Below, one piece after another: positions 1-8,186 of a stretch of DNA of 15,920 nucleotides. Both the position numbers and the translations under genes were made by a program. How positions within the stretch are numbered: the first letter of the stretch is position 1; each line of letters begins with the position of its first letter. The notes under the pieces were generated by a model that ran no database searches, was not told the origin of the DNA, and saw only the letters and a list, made by a program, of their open reading frames with translations. Location: NCBI GenBank assembly GCA_965603015.1, contig CBFDBJ010000080.1, positions 1 to 15,920 on the forward strand, in the 5' to 3' direction. Source of the DNA: JAUWTJ01 sp965603015. GTDB taxonomy: Bacteria; Pseudomonadota; Alphaproteobacteria; M2410.

Positions 1-1770
1 GAGCGGCCTAATATCTTCACCAATTCAGTTGCCAACATCGGCCCGGGTGAACTGGTGGTGATCCAGATCGAATATCAACAGGGATTGAAGATTGAAGACG
101 GTGAGGTGCGGCTTCGCTTCCCGATGGTTGTTGCGCCGCGCTTTAACCCCTCCGCCGAAGTCCAGATGGTCTCGCTCGGCACAGATGGCTTTGGCGCGGC
201 CACGGGCCTGGACCCGGTTCCTGACCGGACCCGCATCACGCCCCCGGTGATTGATCCGGCTACGGTGCCTGATGGTAACATAATCAATCCTGTGACCCTT
301 GATATCACGCTGCGCGCCGGGTTTCTGCTCGATGGAGTCGCAAGTCCCTTTCACACCATTGTGGAAAAGAAGATTGACCGGGATACGGTCTCAATTCAGC
401 TCGAAGCGAAGGCCACGCCCGCCAATCGCGATTTTGAGCTTGTCTGGAAAGCAAAGCAAGGCAAGGCCCCGACTGCCGCCCTCTTCAAGGAACACTATAA
501 TGGCGAAGACTACATCTATGCGCTTCTCACGCCTCCCGTCTCGCTGGACAAAATGACCGCGCGGCCGCGCGAGGTTATCTTCGTCATCGACAACTCCGGC
601 TCCATGGGCGGCACCTCAATTCGGCAGGCCAGGGAAAGCCTGCTACTGGCGCTCGGACGGCTTCAGCCCACCGATCGGTTCAACGTCATTCGCTTTGATG
701 ACACGATGGAGACGGTGTTTGCCTCACCTGTGGCTGCCGATGCCGAAAATGTCGGGTTCGCCCGGCGCTTTGTTGCCGGACTTGAAGCCCGCGGGGGCAC
801 GATGATGTTGCCGGCTCTCAAGGCGGCGCTGATTGATCCGGCCAGCACGGATACGCACTATTTGCGCCAGGTTATCTTCCTGACCGACGGCGCCATCGGC
901 AACGAGGATCAGTTGTTCAGCGAAATCGGGAAGAACCTTGGGCGCTCCCGGCTGTTTACAGTCGGCATTGGCTCAGCGCCCAATTCTCATTTCATGAGCA
1001 GAGCCGCAAGCATCGGGCGCGGGAGCTTTACCTATATTGGCGACCTGGCTCAGGTATCGGCCCGCATGGGCGAGCTGTTCGCCAAACTTGAGACGCCGGT
1101 GATGACCGATCTTCGGGCGAGTTTTCCGGAAAAGGCGGATGCGGAGGCCTGGCCGAACCCGCTGCCTGATCTTTATTCCGGCGAGCCCGTCCTCCTCACC
1201 GCAAAATTGTCCGGTGCAAAGGGCAAGCTTGTTATCGACGGACTGTTCAACGGAAAACGCTGGGCCGTGGGTCTTGATATGAAAGACGCAAAGCCTGGTT
1301 CCGGTATCGCCAAAATCTGGGCGCGGCGCAAAATTGCATCACTTGAGCAATCGCGGTTTGACGGACGGTCGCATGATGAAATCGAGAGCGGCGTTCTTGC
1401 GACAGCTCTGGACTACGGACTTATCAGCCGGCTGACCAGTCTGGTGGCTGTTGACGTAACACGAAGCAGACCCGAAGAAAGTGCCCTGAACAGCGCACAA
1501 GTTCCGGTGAACTTTCCTGATGGCTGGGATTTCGACAAGGTCTTTGGCAAATCCATGGCGCCTGCCCGCACGCTTCGGGCACAAGGCGCGGCGCACTCGC
1601 AACAGTTTGCCCAGGCTATGGCCAGTGATGCTTTTGCGCGCCCCGCCAGCAAAGGCGTCCAGTTGCCGAAGGGAGCGACCTCGAAGGAGTTGCAGCGGAT
1701 AATCGGCCTGGTTCTGTTGCTGCTATCAGCAACCGTGTTCCTCGTTTGGCGCCGAAAGGTCAGGACGTGA
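1..1770 (+). CDS. Sortase-anchored VIT/vWA-domain protein (marine proteobacterial sortase target), 5' truncated
   Basis: The frame is open from base 1, so the signal peptide and first part of the VIT domain lie outside the window; 589 codons are visible. The first ~50 residues (RPNIFTNSVANIGPGE and onward) resemble the end of a VIT domain. A von Willebrand A domain follows with an intact metal-ion-dependent adhesion site: DNSGS at visible residues 197-201, a GGT threonine further on and LTDG near residue 294-297. The C-terminus is a classical sorting signal: LPKGAT (1663-1680), a hydrophobic segment, then RRKVRT. Known family: VIT+vWA proteins that are often the only sortase substrate of a Gram-negative genome, encoded next to the sortase. 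The downstream sortase gene overlaps its stop codon, which supports this. Inferred role: an envelope-anchored, metal-dependent ligand-binding protein; the ligand is unknown. Confidence 0.9.
   Translation, partial: ERPNIFTNSVANIGPGELVVIQIEYQQGLKIEDGEVRLRFPMVVAPRFNPSAEVQMVSLGTDGFGAATGLDPVPDRTRITPPVIDPATVPDGNIINPVTLDITLRAGFLLDGVASPFHTIVEKKIDRDTVSIQLEAKATPANRDFELVWKAKQGKAPTAALFKEHYNGEDYIYALLTPPVSLDKMTARPREVIFVIDNSGSMGGTSIRQARESLLLALGRLQPTDRFNVIRFDDTMETVFASPVAADAENVGFARRFVAGLEARGGTMMLPALKAALIDPASTDTHYLRQVIFLTDGAIGNEDQLFSEIGKNLGRSRLFTVGIGSAPNSHFMSRAASIGRGSFTYIGDLAQVSARMGELFAKLETPVMTDLRASFPEKADAEAWPNPLPDLYSGEPVLLTAKLSGAKGKLVIDGLFNGKRWAVGLDMKDAKPGSGIAKIWARRKIASLEQSRFDGRSHDEIESGVLATALDYGLISRLTSLVAVDVTRSRPEESALNSAQVPVNFPDGWDFDKVFGKSMAPARTLRAQGAAHSQQFAQAMASDAFARPASKGVQLPKGATSKELQRIIGLVLLLLSATVFLVWRRKVRT
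1663..1767 (+). other. C-terminal cell-wall-type sorting signal (LPKGAT + TM + basic tail)
   Basis: Within the vWA protein, LPKGAT at 1663-1680 is followed by a short polar spacer, a hydrophobic stretch (about 1696-1749, RIIGLVLLLLSATVFLVW) and a basic end RRKVRT. This is the three-part layout recognised by sortases. The pentapeptide is LPKGA rather than LPxTG; the fourth position, normally Thr, is Gly. Recognition by the adjacent sortase is inferred from the adjacency. Confidence 0.8.
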
Positions 1771-2408
1771 GCCGTTTGTCCCGCGCACTAAAACCCCTTG
1801 CCGGCCTCCTTCTGGTGGCCGGCATCGGGCTTTTCGCCTCGTCATACTGGATCGAGGCCAAGGCCGTCCTCGCCCAGGTCCTGCTCGAGCGAGCCTGGGT
1901 GGCAACTCTGGACGGTGAAGGACCCGTCAAGGCCTGGAGCTGGGCTGACACGTGGCCGGTTGCCGCGCTGGAGGTGCCGAGACTTGGCAGACGGGTGATT
2001 GTTTTAAAGGGCGCTTCGGGCGAGGCAATGGCCTTCGCCCCTGGACTTATGGACGGGACGCCCCTGCCCGGTGCATCTGGCACGTCCATTATCGCAGCGC
2101 ACCGTGATACGCATTTTGAATTTCTTCAGGATGTTGAGACCGGCGACAAGATTCAGGTGACCCTGGCCGATGGAACCGTGACGTGGTTCGAGGCAACAGA
2201 TCGCCGAATTGTCTATGCAGATCATTCAGGTATTGAAGTGGACCACGGTGAGGGCCGTCTCGCGCTCGTCACCTGTTTTCCCTTCGGGGCAATGACCTCG
2301 GGCCCCTTGCGATTCGTCATTATCGCTGAACGCCTTGAACCTGGCGACAGACTTACGAGACAATCAGCATCGCGATCGTACCAACAACCACCCAGGCGCC
2401 AAAATTGA
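1767..2408 (+). CDS. Class GN sortase (cysteine transpeptidase)
   Basis: A 213-residue sortase that would cleave the sorting signal of the upstream vWA protein and transfer it to an envelope nucleophile. The three catalytic residues are visible: His112 in AAHRDTHF, Cys170 in LVTCFPF and Arg182 in GPLRFVI. The N-terminus (LAGLLLVAGIGLFASSYW) is a signal anchor, putting the enzyme on the periplasmic side of the inner membrane. I chose GTG at 1767, which overlaps the upstream TGA as GTGA with AGGTCAGGA just before it; TTG at 1746 is also in frame but less likely. Family knowledge: class GN sortases occur in marine proteobacteria beside a single substrate. The last ~56 bases overlap a convergent small gene. 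Confidence 0.92.
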   Translation: MSRLSRALKPLAGLLLVAGIGLFASSYWIEAKAVLAQVLLERAWVATLDGEGPVKAWSWADTWPVAALEVPRLGRRVIVLKGASGEAMAFAPGLMDGTPLPGASGTSIIAAHRDTHFEFLQDVETGDKIQVTLADGTVTWFEATDRRIVYADHSGIEVDHGEGRLALVTCFPFGAMTSGPLRFVIIAERLEPGDRLTRQSASRSYQQPPRRQN

Positions 2409-2490
2409 ACCCCATTGCGACCACCAGTTCCGTATTGAAACGTCGCCGATTTTCGCCATCTGTGCCGTGGCGACCGTGCATGTAAGCCAT
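2353..2490 (-). CDS. Small single-span membrane protein, 45 residues, unknown function
   Basis: Read from ATG at 2490 on the minus strand, this frame gives a 45-residue protein. It has a polar, basic N-terminus (MAYMHGRHGTDGENRRR) and a hydrophobic C-terminal helix (GAWVVVGTIAMLIVS), ending at TAA 2353-2355. A GGGAG Shine-Dalgarno element sits 8 bases before the ATG. The architecture of a charged head followed by one membrane helix is plausible for a real small inner-membrane protein with a cytoplasmic N-terminus. I do not recognise the family. It lies tail to tail with the sortase gene and overlaps its last 56 bases, so part of the sequence is constrained by both genes. A dyad (2525-2541) lies upstream of the start. 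It could be a chance frame, but length, start site and composition argue otherwise. Confidence 0.5.
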   Translation of the reverse strand: MAYMHGRHGTDGENRRRFNTELVVAMGFNFGAWVVVGTIAMLIVS

Positions 2491-2524
2491 TAATCATACT
2501 CCCATTTGTCTGGATGGCCTCATT

Positions 2525-2541
2525 GTGTCCGGGTGGGACAC
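2525..2541. promoter_or_regulatory. Dyad GTGTCC-N5-GGACAC, possible operator
   Basis: A perfect 6-bp dyad with a 5-base centre lies 35-51 bases upstream of the 45-residue membrane protein start (minus strand) and in the gap before the helicase gene. The spacing fits a homodimeric regulator site; it could also be a weak stem-loop after the sortase gene, but no T-run follows directly. No regulator can be named. Confidence 0.25.
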
Positions 2542-2689
2542 TTCAAGACCCTTTTTGAAATCCTTAACAAGTGATTAGCAAGAACAGTGCCGGTTGAGCC
2601 GATGGCCGCCATACATGCCAATTCCAACGGCCAAACACCGGGGAAATGGCCCTGAATCCAGCGGAAGCTGGCCTCAAATGAAATCAAAT

Positions 2690-2717
2690 TTGACAGCGCC
2701 TGATTAAACCGTATTGT
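2690..2717 (+). promoter_or_regulatory. Sigma-70-type promoter of the helicase gene
   Basis: TTGACA at 2690-2695 is followed after 16 bases by TATTGT at 2712-2717. The -35 is a perfect match and the -10 matches at four of six positions. The predicted start near 2724 would give a leader of about 55 bases before the helicase ATG at 2779. Confidence 0.5.
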
Positions 2718-2778
2718 CGCGCTCAAACGCACGTATGACCGGGGAAAAGCCTCGGTAAGAGGCTAAAAAAGGCACCCC

Positions 2779-4284
2779 ATGAGTTTTGATACACTAGGAC
2801 TTGGTGACAGCGTTCTGTCTGCTGTCAAAGACGCTGGCTACACAGAGCCAACCCCCATTCAACGCGACGCCATCCCGATTGTTCTGTCCGGCAAGGACCT
2901 GCTGGGTATTGCCCAGACCGGGACCGGCAAGACCGCATCCTTTACGCTGCCCATGATTGAGAGGCTCTCCACGGGCCGGGCGCGAGCCAGAATGCCTCGT
3001 TCGCTTATCCTCGAGCCGACCAGAGAGCTGGCGGCACAGGTTGCCGAGAACTTCGAGACCTATGGCAAAAATACAAAGCTGACCATGGCGCTTCTTATTG
3101 GCGGGGTCTCCTTTCAGGAACAGGACAAGAAACTTGACCGCGGGGTTGATGTTTTGATTGCGACACCTGGCCGTCTCATGGATCACATGGAACGCGGCAA
3201 GGTGATGCTCAACGGGGTGCAAATCCTCGTGGTCGATGAAGCCGACCGCATGCTCGACATGGGCTTCATTCCGGACATTGAAAAGATCTGTAAACGCGTT
3301 CCCTTTACGCGCCAGACTCTGTTCTTCTCGGCGACGATGCCGCCGGAGATTCACAAGCTGACACAGGAATTTCAGCAAGCGCCGGTCAAGATCGAGGTCG
3401 AACGCAAATCCATGGCGGCCGATACGATTGATCAATCGGTGATTTATTGCTCGTCAAAGGATTTCGAGAAACGCGACGCCCTACGGAAACTCATTAAGGG
3501 TGAAACGGAACTGACCAACGGCATTGTCTTTTGTAATCGCAAGCGCGATGTTGATGTCGTTGCCAAGTCCATGTTGACGCATGGATTCAAGGCAGCCCCC
3601 CTGCACGGCGATCTCAATCAGCGCCTGCGCATGGAGACTCTCGGCAAGTTCAAATCAGGTGAGGTTGAATTCCTGATTGCCAGTGATGTCGCCGCGCGCG
3701 GTCTTGATATCCCGGCGGTCAGCCATGTTTTCAATTATGACGTCCCAACTGTGGCGGAAGATTACATCCACCGGATTGGCCGCACCGGTCGGGCGGGCCT
3801 TACCGGCACGGCGATAACGTTGGCGACCAGGGCGGAACGCAAATATGTAGAAGCTATTGAGGCGCTGGTGAAACACGAGCTTCGGCAAAAAGAAATTGCC
3901 GGTGTTGGTCAGGATGCCGCTGGCAGCGATGACACCCCCCCGCGCGGTCGTGGACGCGGCAGTCAAGGTGGGCCACGCAACAAGAACGGTGGTGAAAAAA
4001 GCAGTGCCGGCGGGCGCGAAGGCGCACGCGGTGGGCGCAGCCGTGGCGGCCGCGGTCGCGGCGGCAATAAAGCCTCGACCGAGGAAAGCCGCGCTGACAA
4101 GCCTAAATCAGAGACTGCTCGCCCCGAGGCCAAAGAGGCATCCGGCAACAAGCCGCAACGAAAAGACGCGAAACCCGCGCGCTCACGCAGGGACAAGCCT
4201 GCCAGGGACGACGGCCCCAAAAGCGCGGGCGACCACTTGCCGGCCTTTCTCATGAACTCATCAAAGCCCAAATCTGAAGAATAG
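2779..4284 (+). CDS. rhlE: DEAD-box ATP-dependent RNA helicase, RhlE-like, with RG-rich tail
   Basis: A 501-residue ATP-dependent RNA unwinding enzyme, acting on structured RNA in ribosome assembly or RNA decay. All core motifs are present in order: Q motif (PTPIQ, Gln28), motif I AQTGTGKT (45-52), PTREL (80-84), TPGR (129-132), DEAD (153-156), SAT (184-186), ARGLD (306-310) and HRIGRTGR (331-338). After about residue 378 comes a disordered RG/RGG-rich stretch and then a Lys/Arg/Glu-rich tail to the end, typical of RNA-binding tails in this subfamily. ATG at 2779 follows an AAAAAAGG purine run. It has its own promoter and ends 5 bases from the convergent dnaE stop. RhlE is my best subfamily guess; related names such as DeaD or CsdA-like cannot be excluded. 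Confidence 0.93.
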   Translation: MSFDTLGLGDSVLSAVKDAGYTEPTPIQRDAIPIVLSGKDLLGIAQTGTGKTASFTLPMIERLSTGRARARMPRSLILEPTRELAAQVAENFETYGKNTKLTMALLIGGVSFQEQDKKLDRGVDVLIATPGRLMDHMERGKVMLNGVQILVVDEADRMLDMGFIPDIEKICKRVPFTRQTLFFSATMPPEIHKLTQEFQQAPVKIEVERKSMAADTIDQSVIYCSSKDFEKRDALRKLIKGETELTNGIVFCNRKRDVDVVAKSMLTHGFKAAPLHGDLNQRLRMETLGKFKSGEVEFLIASDVAARGLDIPAVSHVFNYDVPTVAEDYIHRIGRTGRAGLTGTAITLATRAERKYVEAIEALVKHELRQKEIAGVGQDAAGSDDTPPRGRGRGSQGGPRNKNGGEKSSAGGREGARGGRSRGGRGRGGNKASTEESRADKPKSETARPEAKEASGNKPQRKDAKPARSRRDKPARDDGPKSAGDHLPAFLMNSSKPKSEE

Positions 4285-4289
4285 CCGGG

Positions 4290-7200
4290 TTAAAGTTCCT
4301 CGACATCCACAACGCCGACAACTGATTTAACGGCGCCTTTGAGCGTCGGGTCGATCGTGTAAAATCCCGGCAGTTCGATTTCCACCTCGCGGCTGGTTTG
4401 CGGCAACATCAGGACAAGGCCAATCTTGCCCCTGCCCTTCGGCTTGTCTTTCGTGACCTGCTCAATGCGTGTCCGGATGCTTGTCAGAGGTTGGGGAGAG
4501 TCGAGGAAAATTCTGAGAGCCCCCTGGGTATTGGCGGCCACATCGTCAAGCAGGTCGACATTTTTCATCAGGAACTTCGGGCCTTGTTCCTCACCCTCTG
4601 CCGAGGTTTCCCACTGAACATCAACCGAGGCGACAATATTATTGCCGGTCTCCAGCTGGTCGCGCACCTGCCTCAGGACGTCAGCAAAAACCATCGCTTC
4701 AAACTGACCGGTCGGATCCGTCAGGGTGACGAAGGCAAAGGGATTGCCCCTTGCCGATTTGCGTTCGGAGACGGCAATGATCGTGCCGGCAAGTTTGGTG
4801 CTGCGGCTGGCCCGGCGTGTCGATGTGATAACATCTGAATAGCTTTCGACCCGTGCCAGTCTGAGTGCCTTTTGATAGCCGTCGAGCGGATGACCGGAAA
4901 GATAAAACCCGATTGCCTCATGCTCGCGGGTCAAGCGGTCCAATGGCAGCCATTCCTCGACATCAGGCAGAGGCGGATTTTCAACCTCGATACCGCCGTC
5001 GCCGAAGAGGCTCTCCTGCGAGCTTTGTCGCTCATCGGCGGCCAGGCTGGCGTGGCCGGTGATCATATTGGCGGCTGCAAAAATTTGTGCGCGATTGGGC
5101 ACCAGGCTGTCAAACACGCCGGCCTTGGAGAGATTCTCAACGGTGCGGCGGTTGATCATCTTTGGGTCGACCCGGCGCGCGAAGTCGAAAACATCTGCAA
5201 ACGGACCACCCGCCTCGCGCTCCTCGACAATATGCTCCATGGCATGACGGCCGACATTCTTGATCGCGGCCAGGGCATAGAAAATCTCACCATCGGCGAC
5301 CTTGAAGTCTGCTTCGGAGCGATTGATATCCGGTGTGTTGACCTTGATCCCCAGACGAAGGGCCTCCTGACGCAGGATACTCAGTTTGTCGGTATTGCCC
5401 AGATCAAGGCTCATGGACGCGGCCATAAACTCGACCGGGTAATTGGCCTTGAGATAGGCGGTTTGATACGAGACCTGGGCATAGGCCGCCGCATGGGCTT
5501 TGTTAAAGCCGTAGGACGCAAATTTTGCCAGTTGATCAAAGATCTTCTCGGCGGTGTCGTGATTGATCCCGCCTCTGCCTGCGCCCTCGATGAACCGGTC
5601 ATGATGCACCGCCATCTCGGAGGCAATTTTCTTGCCCATGGCGCGGCGCAGCAGATCCGCTTCACCAAGCGAATAACCGGCAAGGTCCCGGGCGATCTGC
5701 ATGACGTCTTCCTGATAGGTCATGACGCCGAAGGTTTCATTCAGAATGGGCTCAAGCGACGGATCCAGATATTCCGGCTCCTCGCGCCCGTGTTTGCAGG
5801 CAATGTAGCGCGGGATGGAATCCATCGGCCCTGGACGATAGAGCGCGACGAGGGCGATGAGATCCTCGATCCGGTCCGGTTTCATTTTGCGCAGCAGATC
5901 CTGCATGCCGGTGCCTTCCACCTGGAAGATGCCGATGGAGTTGCCGGTCGACAGCATCTCAAAGGTTTTCACATCATCAAACGGTATCTGATCGGTCTTG
6001 ATTGTGATATCGCGCGCCAGAAGATGTTTCTCGGTCCGGGCAATCACGGTCAGAGTTTTCAACCCGAGAAAATCGAATTTAACGAGCCCGCCGGGCTCGA
6101 CCCATTTCATCGGAAATTGTGTCACCGGCATATCGGAGCGCGGATCACGGTACAGCGGCTCAAGCCGTTGCAACGGCCGGTCACCGATCACCAGTCCAGC
6201 GGCATGGGTCGAGGCATTGCGAAAAAGGCCTTCAATCTTGAGCGCAAGATTGAGCATGGTCTTGATGACTTCTTCTTCCTCGGCGGCCTGGCGAAACCTT
6301 GGTTCCATCGCCATGGCGTCCTTGAGGCCGACCTGCTTGCCCGGCGTATTGGGGATCATCTTGCAGAGCCGGTCCACCACCGGATAGGGCACCTGCAACA
6401 CGCGGCCAACATCGCGCAGCGCCATACGGGCCTGGAACGTTCCGAAGGTTATGATCTGCGCGACCCTGTCATAGCCATATTTATCCTGCACATAGGCGAT
6501 CACCTCGTGGCGGCGTTCCTGACAGAAATCGATATCAAAGTCAGGCATCGACACGCGTTCGGGATTGAGGAACCGTTCGAACACCAGATCAAAGCGCAAG
6601 GGATCCAGATTGGTAATCTCCAGCGCCCAGGCCACAACCGAGGCCGCGCCCGACCCCCGCACGCCAACCGGAATATTCTGCACCCGCGTCCACTTCATGA
6701 AATCGGAGACGATGAGGAAGTAGCCCGGGAAGTCCATGCCGTTGATGACATCAAGCTCGAATTCGAGCCGAGCAAAGTATTCCTCCCGCGTCGCGTAAAG
6801 CTCGTTTTCGTCGAGCAGCTTTTTCAACCCGGCCTCTGCCTGGTTGCGCAGGATGTCGGCCTCGCTATTGCCTGATCCATCAGAATAACCGGGCAGGATC
6901 GGGTCAATGGATTTGGGCCGATAGGAGATGCGCCGCGCAATTTCGAGCGTATTCTCGATGGCCTCGGGCAGATCGCGGAACAGAACCTCCATCTCTCTGG
7001 GGCTCTTGAAGTAATGCTCCGGCGTCAACCGGCGCCTGTCGTCCTGCAGAACATAGGAGCCCTCGGCGATGCACAGCAGGGCATCGTGGGCCTCAAACAT
7101 GTCGGGGGCCGGAAAGTACGGCTCGTTTGACGCAACAAGCGGCAGCCCGTGCTCATAGGCAAGATCAATCAGCCCGGCTTCGGCGACCTGTTCTTCGGGG

Positions 7201-7769
7201 CGGCCATGGCGCTGCAACTCGACATAAAGATGATCAGAAAAGGCGTCCGCCAGATCGAGCAGGATTTTCTCGGCCTGGTCCTTCTTGCCATCGACCAGCA
7301 TCCGGTCAACCGGCCCCTGCGGACCGCCGGTCAACAGGATCAGACCCTCGGCATGCTTTTTCAGCAGGTCCGCCGAAATATGCGGAATTTCGGTCCCATC
7401 GGTATCCAGAAACGCCCGGCTGGAAAGCTCCATCAGATTGAGGTAGCCCTCTTCGGATTTGGCCAGCAGCGCCACATGGGCCGGTTCGATCTGCTGATGG
7501 GCGCGGGCGCCGCCATAGGCCTCGTTCGACTGCTCGCCAAACTCGGGAAACTCGACCAGCGTCGTCATGCCGATGATCGGCTGCACCCCGGTTTTTGATA
7601 TCTTCTCTGAAATCTCCAGCGCGCCGAACAGATTGCCGGTGTCGGTGATCGCCACAGCAGGCATGTCATAACGCTGGCACAGCGGCGCTATCTCCTCAAT
7701 GCGGACGGCCCCTTCAGCGAGGGAATACGGGCTGTGCACCCGTAAATGTACGAAGTTCGCATGGGTCAT
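4290..7769 (-). CDS. dnaE: DNA polymerase III alpha subunit
   Basis: The replicative polymerase subunit, 1159 residues, cytoplasmic. The N-terminal PHP domain opens with FVHLRVHSPYSL. The palm carries MPDFDIDF with catalytic-site aspartates 410, 412 and 414, and a later conserved VKFDFLGLKTL. A helix-hairpin-helix region (AAIKNVGRHAMEHIV) precedes a QESLF motif (918-922) that matches the internal beta-clamp-binding pentapeptide, followed by an OB-fold segment (LAGTIIAVSERKSARGNPFA). This order and length fit DnaE1; no error-prone dnaE2/imuAB neighbours are present. I chose ATG 7769, giving the usual MTHANFVHLRVHS start; an in-frame GTG at 7799 would add 10 residues. Neither start has a strong Shine-Dalgarno element. 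It lies downstream of lolD on the same strand, separated by repeats and an SOS-type peptide gene. Confidence 0.97.
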   Translation of the reverse strand: MTHANFVHLRVHSPYSLAEGAVRIEEIAPLCQRYDMPAVAITDTGNLFGALEISEKISKTGVQPIIGMTTLVEFPEFGEQSNEAYGGARAHQQIEPAHVALLAKSEEGYLNLMELSSRAFLDTDGTEIPHISADLLKKHAEGLILLTGGPQGPVDRMLVDGKKDQAEKILLDLADAFSDHLYVELQRHGRPEEQVAEAGLIDLAYEHGLPLVASNEPYFPAPDMFEAHDALLCIAEGSYVLQDDRRRLTPEHYFKSPREMEVLFRDLPEAIENTLEIARRISYRPKSIDPILPGYSDGSGNSEADILRNQAEAGLKKLLDENELYATREEYFARLEFELDVINGMDFPGYFLIVSDFMKWTRVQNIPVGVRGSGAASVVAWALEITNLDPLRFDLVFERFLNPERVSMPDFDIDFCQERRHEVIAYVQDKYGYDRVAQIITFGTFQARMALRDVGRVLQVPYPVVDRLCKMIPNTPGKQVGLKDAMAMEPRFRQAAEEEEVIKTMLNLALKIEGLFRNASTHAAGLVIGDRPLQRLEPLYRDPRSDMPVTQFPMKWVEPGGLVKFDFLGLKTLTVIARTEKHLLARDITIKTDQIPFDDVKTFEMLSTGNSIGIFQVEGTGMQDLLRKMKPDRIEDLIALVALYRPGPMDSIPRYIACKHGREEPEYLDPSLEPILNETFGVMTYQEDVMQIARDLAGYSLGEADLLRRAMGKKIASEMAVHHDRFIEGAGRGGINHDTAEKIFDQLAKFASYGFNKAHAAAYAQVSYQTAYLKANYPVEFMAASMSLDLGNTDKLSILRQEALRLGIKVNTPDINRSEADFKVADGEIFYALAAIKNVGRHAMEHIVEEREAGGPFADVFDFARRVDPKMINRRTVENLSKAGVFDSLVPNRAQIFAAANMITGHASLAADERQSSQESLFGDGGIEVENPPLPDVEEWLPLDRLTREHEAIGFYLSGHPLDGYQKALRLARVESYSDVITSTRRASRSTKLAGTIIAVSERKSARGNPFAFVTLTDPTGQFEAMVFADVLRQVRDQLETGNNIVASVDVQWETSAEGEEQGPKFLMKNVDLLDDVAANTQGALRIFLDSPQPLTSIRTRIEQVTKDKPKGRGKIGLVLMLPQTSREVEIELPGFYTIDPTLKGAVKSVVGVVDVEEL

Positions 7770-7893
7770 GGGGCAAAATCCAATGAAGACGTCTGACACA
7801 AACCATCGGGGGCAAGCCCCTTCCTGTCACGCAGATTTTCAAGATATCCACAACATATTGAATGACAAAGACTTCCAATAACCATTTTCAATT

Positions 7894-8010
7894 CCTCATC
7901 CTGAGGAAGGTGCGAAGCGCCTGTCTCGAAGGGTGAAAGGCCCGGATATCTGTCCACTGTGATCACCTCGCCTCCTTCGAGACGCATCTGCGATGCTCCT
8001 CAGGATGAGG
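7894..8010. repeat. Intergenic inverted-repeat element (alphaproteobacterial palindromic type)
   Basis: Two arms of about 38 bases, 7894-7932 and 7974-8010, are imperfect inverted copies. Each outer end reads CCTCATCCTGAGGA and each inner end reads TCTCGAAGG on its own strand, with a variable middle and a 41-base centre. Sequences with this CCTCATCCTGAGGA...TCTCGAAGG pattern are scattered between genes in Rhizobiales and relatives (from memory). The transcript could fold into a long hairpin in the leader of dnaE or the 3' end of the upstream peptide gene. Confidence 0.75.
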
Positions 8011-8051
8011 CCTGTGTTTGGTTCAAGTGATTCAAACATTCTGAACGGCCG

Positions 8052-8156
8052 CTAGATCTGGCCACTCGACGGTAGAACCACGGCCCAGAACAGCACCAGA
8101 GAAATCAGCCCGCCAAAGCAAACAGTGTCAGCCACAAATCCATAAATCTCTCTCAT
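8052..8156 (-). CDS. Putative SOS-induced membrane micropeptide, 34 residues
   Basis: From ATG 8156 to TAG 8052-8054 the minus strand encodes 34 residues: a short amphipathic head (MREIYGFVADTVCF) and one hydrophobic helix (GGLISLVLFWAVVLPSSG). The ATG is preceded by a very strong GGAGGAG ribosome site. Longer in-frame starts exist, but they lie within or before the promoter region. About 35-80 bases upstream are two LexA-type boxes flanking a TTGACA element (8187-8234), so damage induction is likely. Known precedent: Caulobacter SidA, a 29-residue LexA-controlled inner-membrane peptide that blocks division through FtsW. Similarity here is in size, topology and regulation; I cannot claim sequence homology. 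The gene lies between lolD and dnaE, all on the minus strand, and its transcript could read into dnaE. Confidence 0.65.
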   Translation of the reverse strand: MREIYGFVADTVCFGGLISLVLFWAVVLPSSGQI

Positions 8157-8186
8157 CGGTCTCTCCTCCTCTATCATACGAGGCAC

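Noticed and set aside
2222..2497. A 91-codon minus-strand frame overlapping the sortase
   Set aside because: It extends deep into the sortase gene and lacks a domain; the other frame (2353-2490) has the better-placed ribosome site and a membrane helix.
2520..2732. A 70-codon minus-strand frame in the sortase-helicase gap
   Set aside because: It starts at GTG without a ribosome site, overlaps the helicase promoter, and has no membrane or domain pattern.
4872..6875. A 667-codon open frame on the plus strand
   Set aside because: It is exactly antisense to dnaE, whose motifs are intact. Its product (HDVFLIGHDAEGF-like, rich in His, Arg and Gly) matches no family, and a long antisense shadow is common in GC-rich genes.
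8021..8046. GTTCA...TGAAC symmetry near the SOS peptide stop as an extra LexA box
   Set aside because: The GTTC and GAAC halves have the wrong orientation and spacing for GTTC-N7-GTTC.
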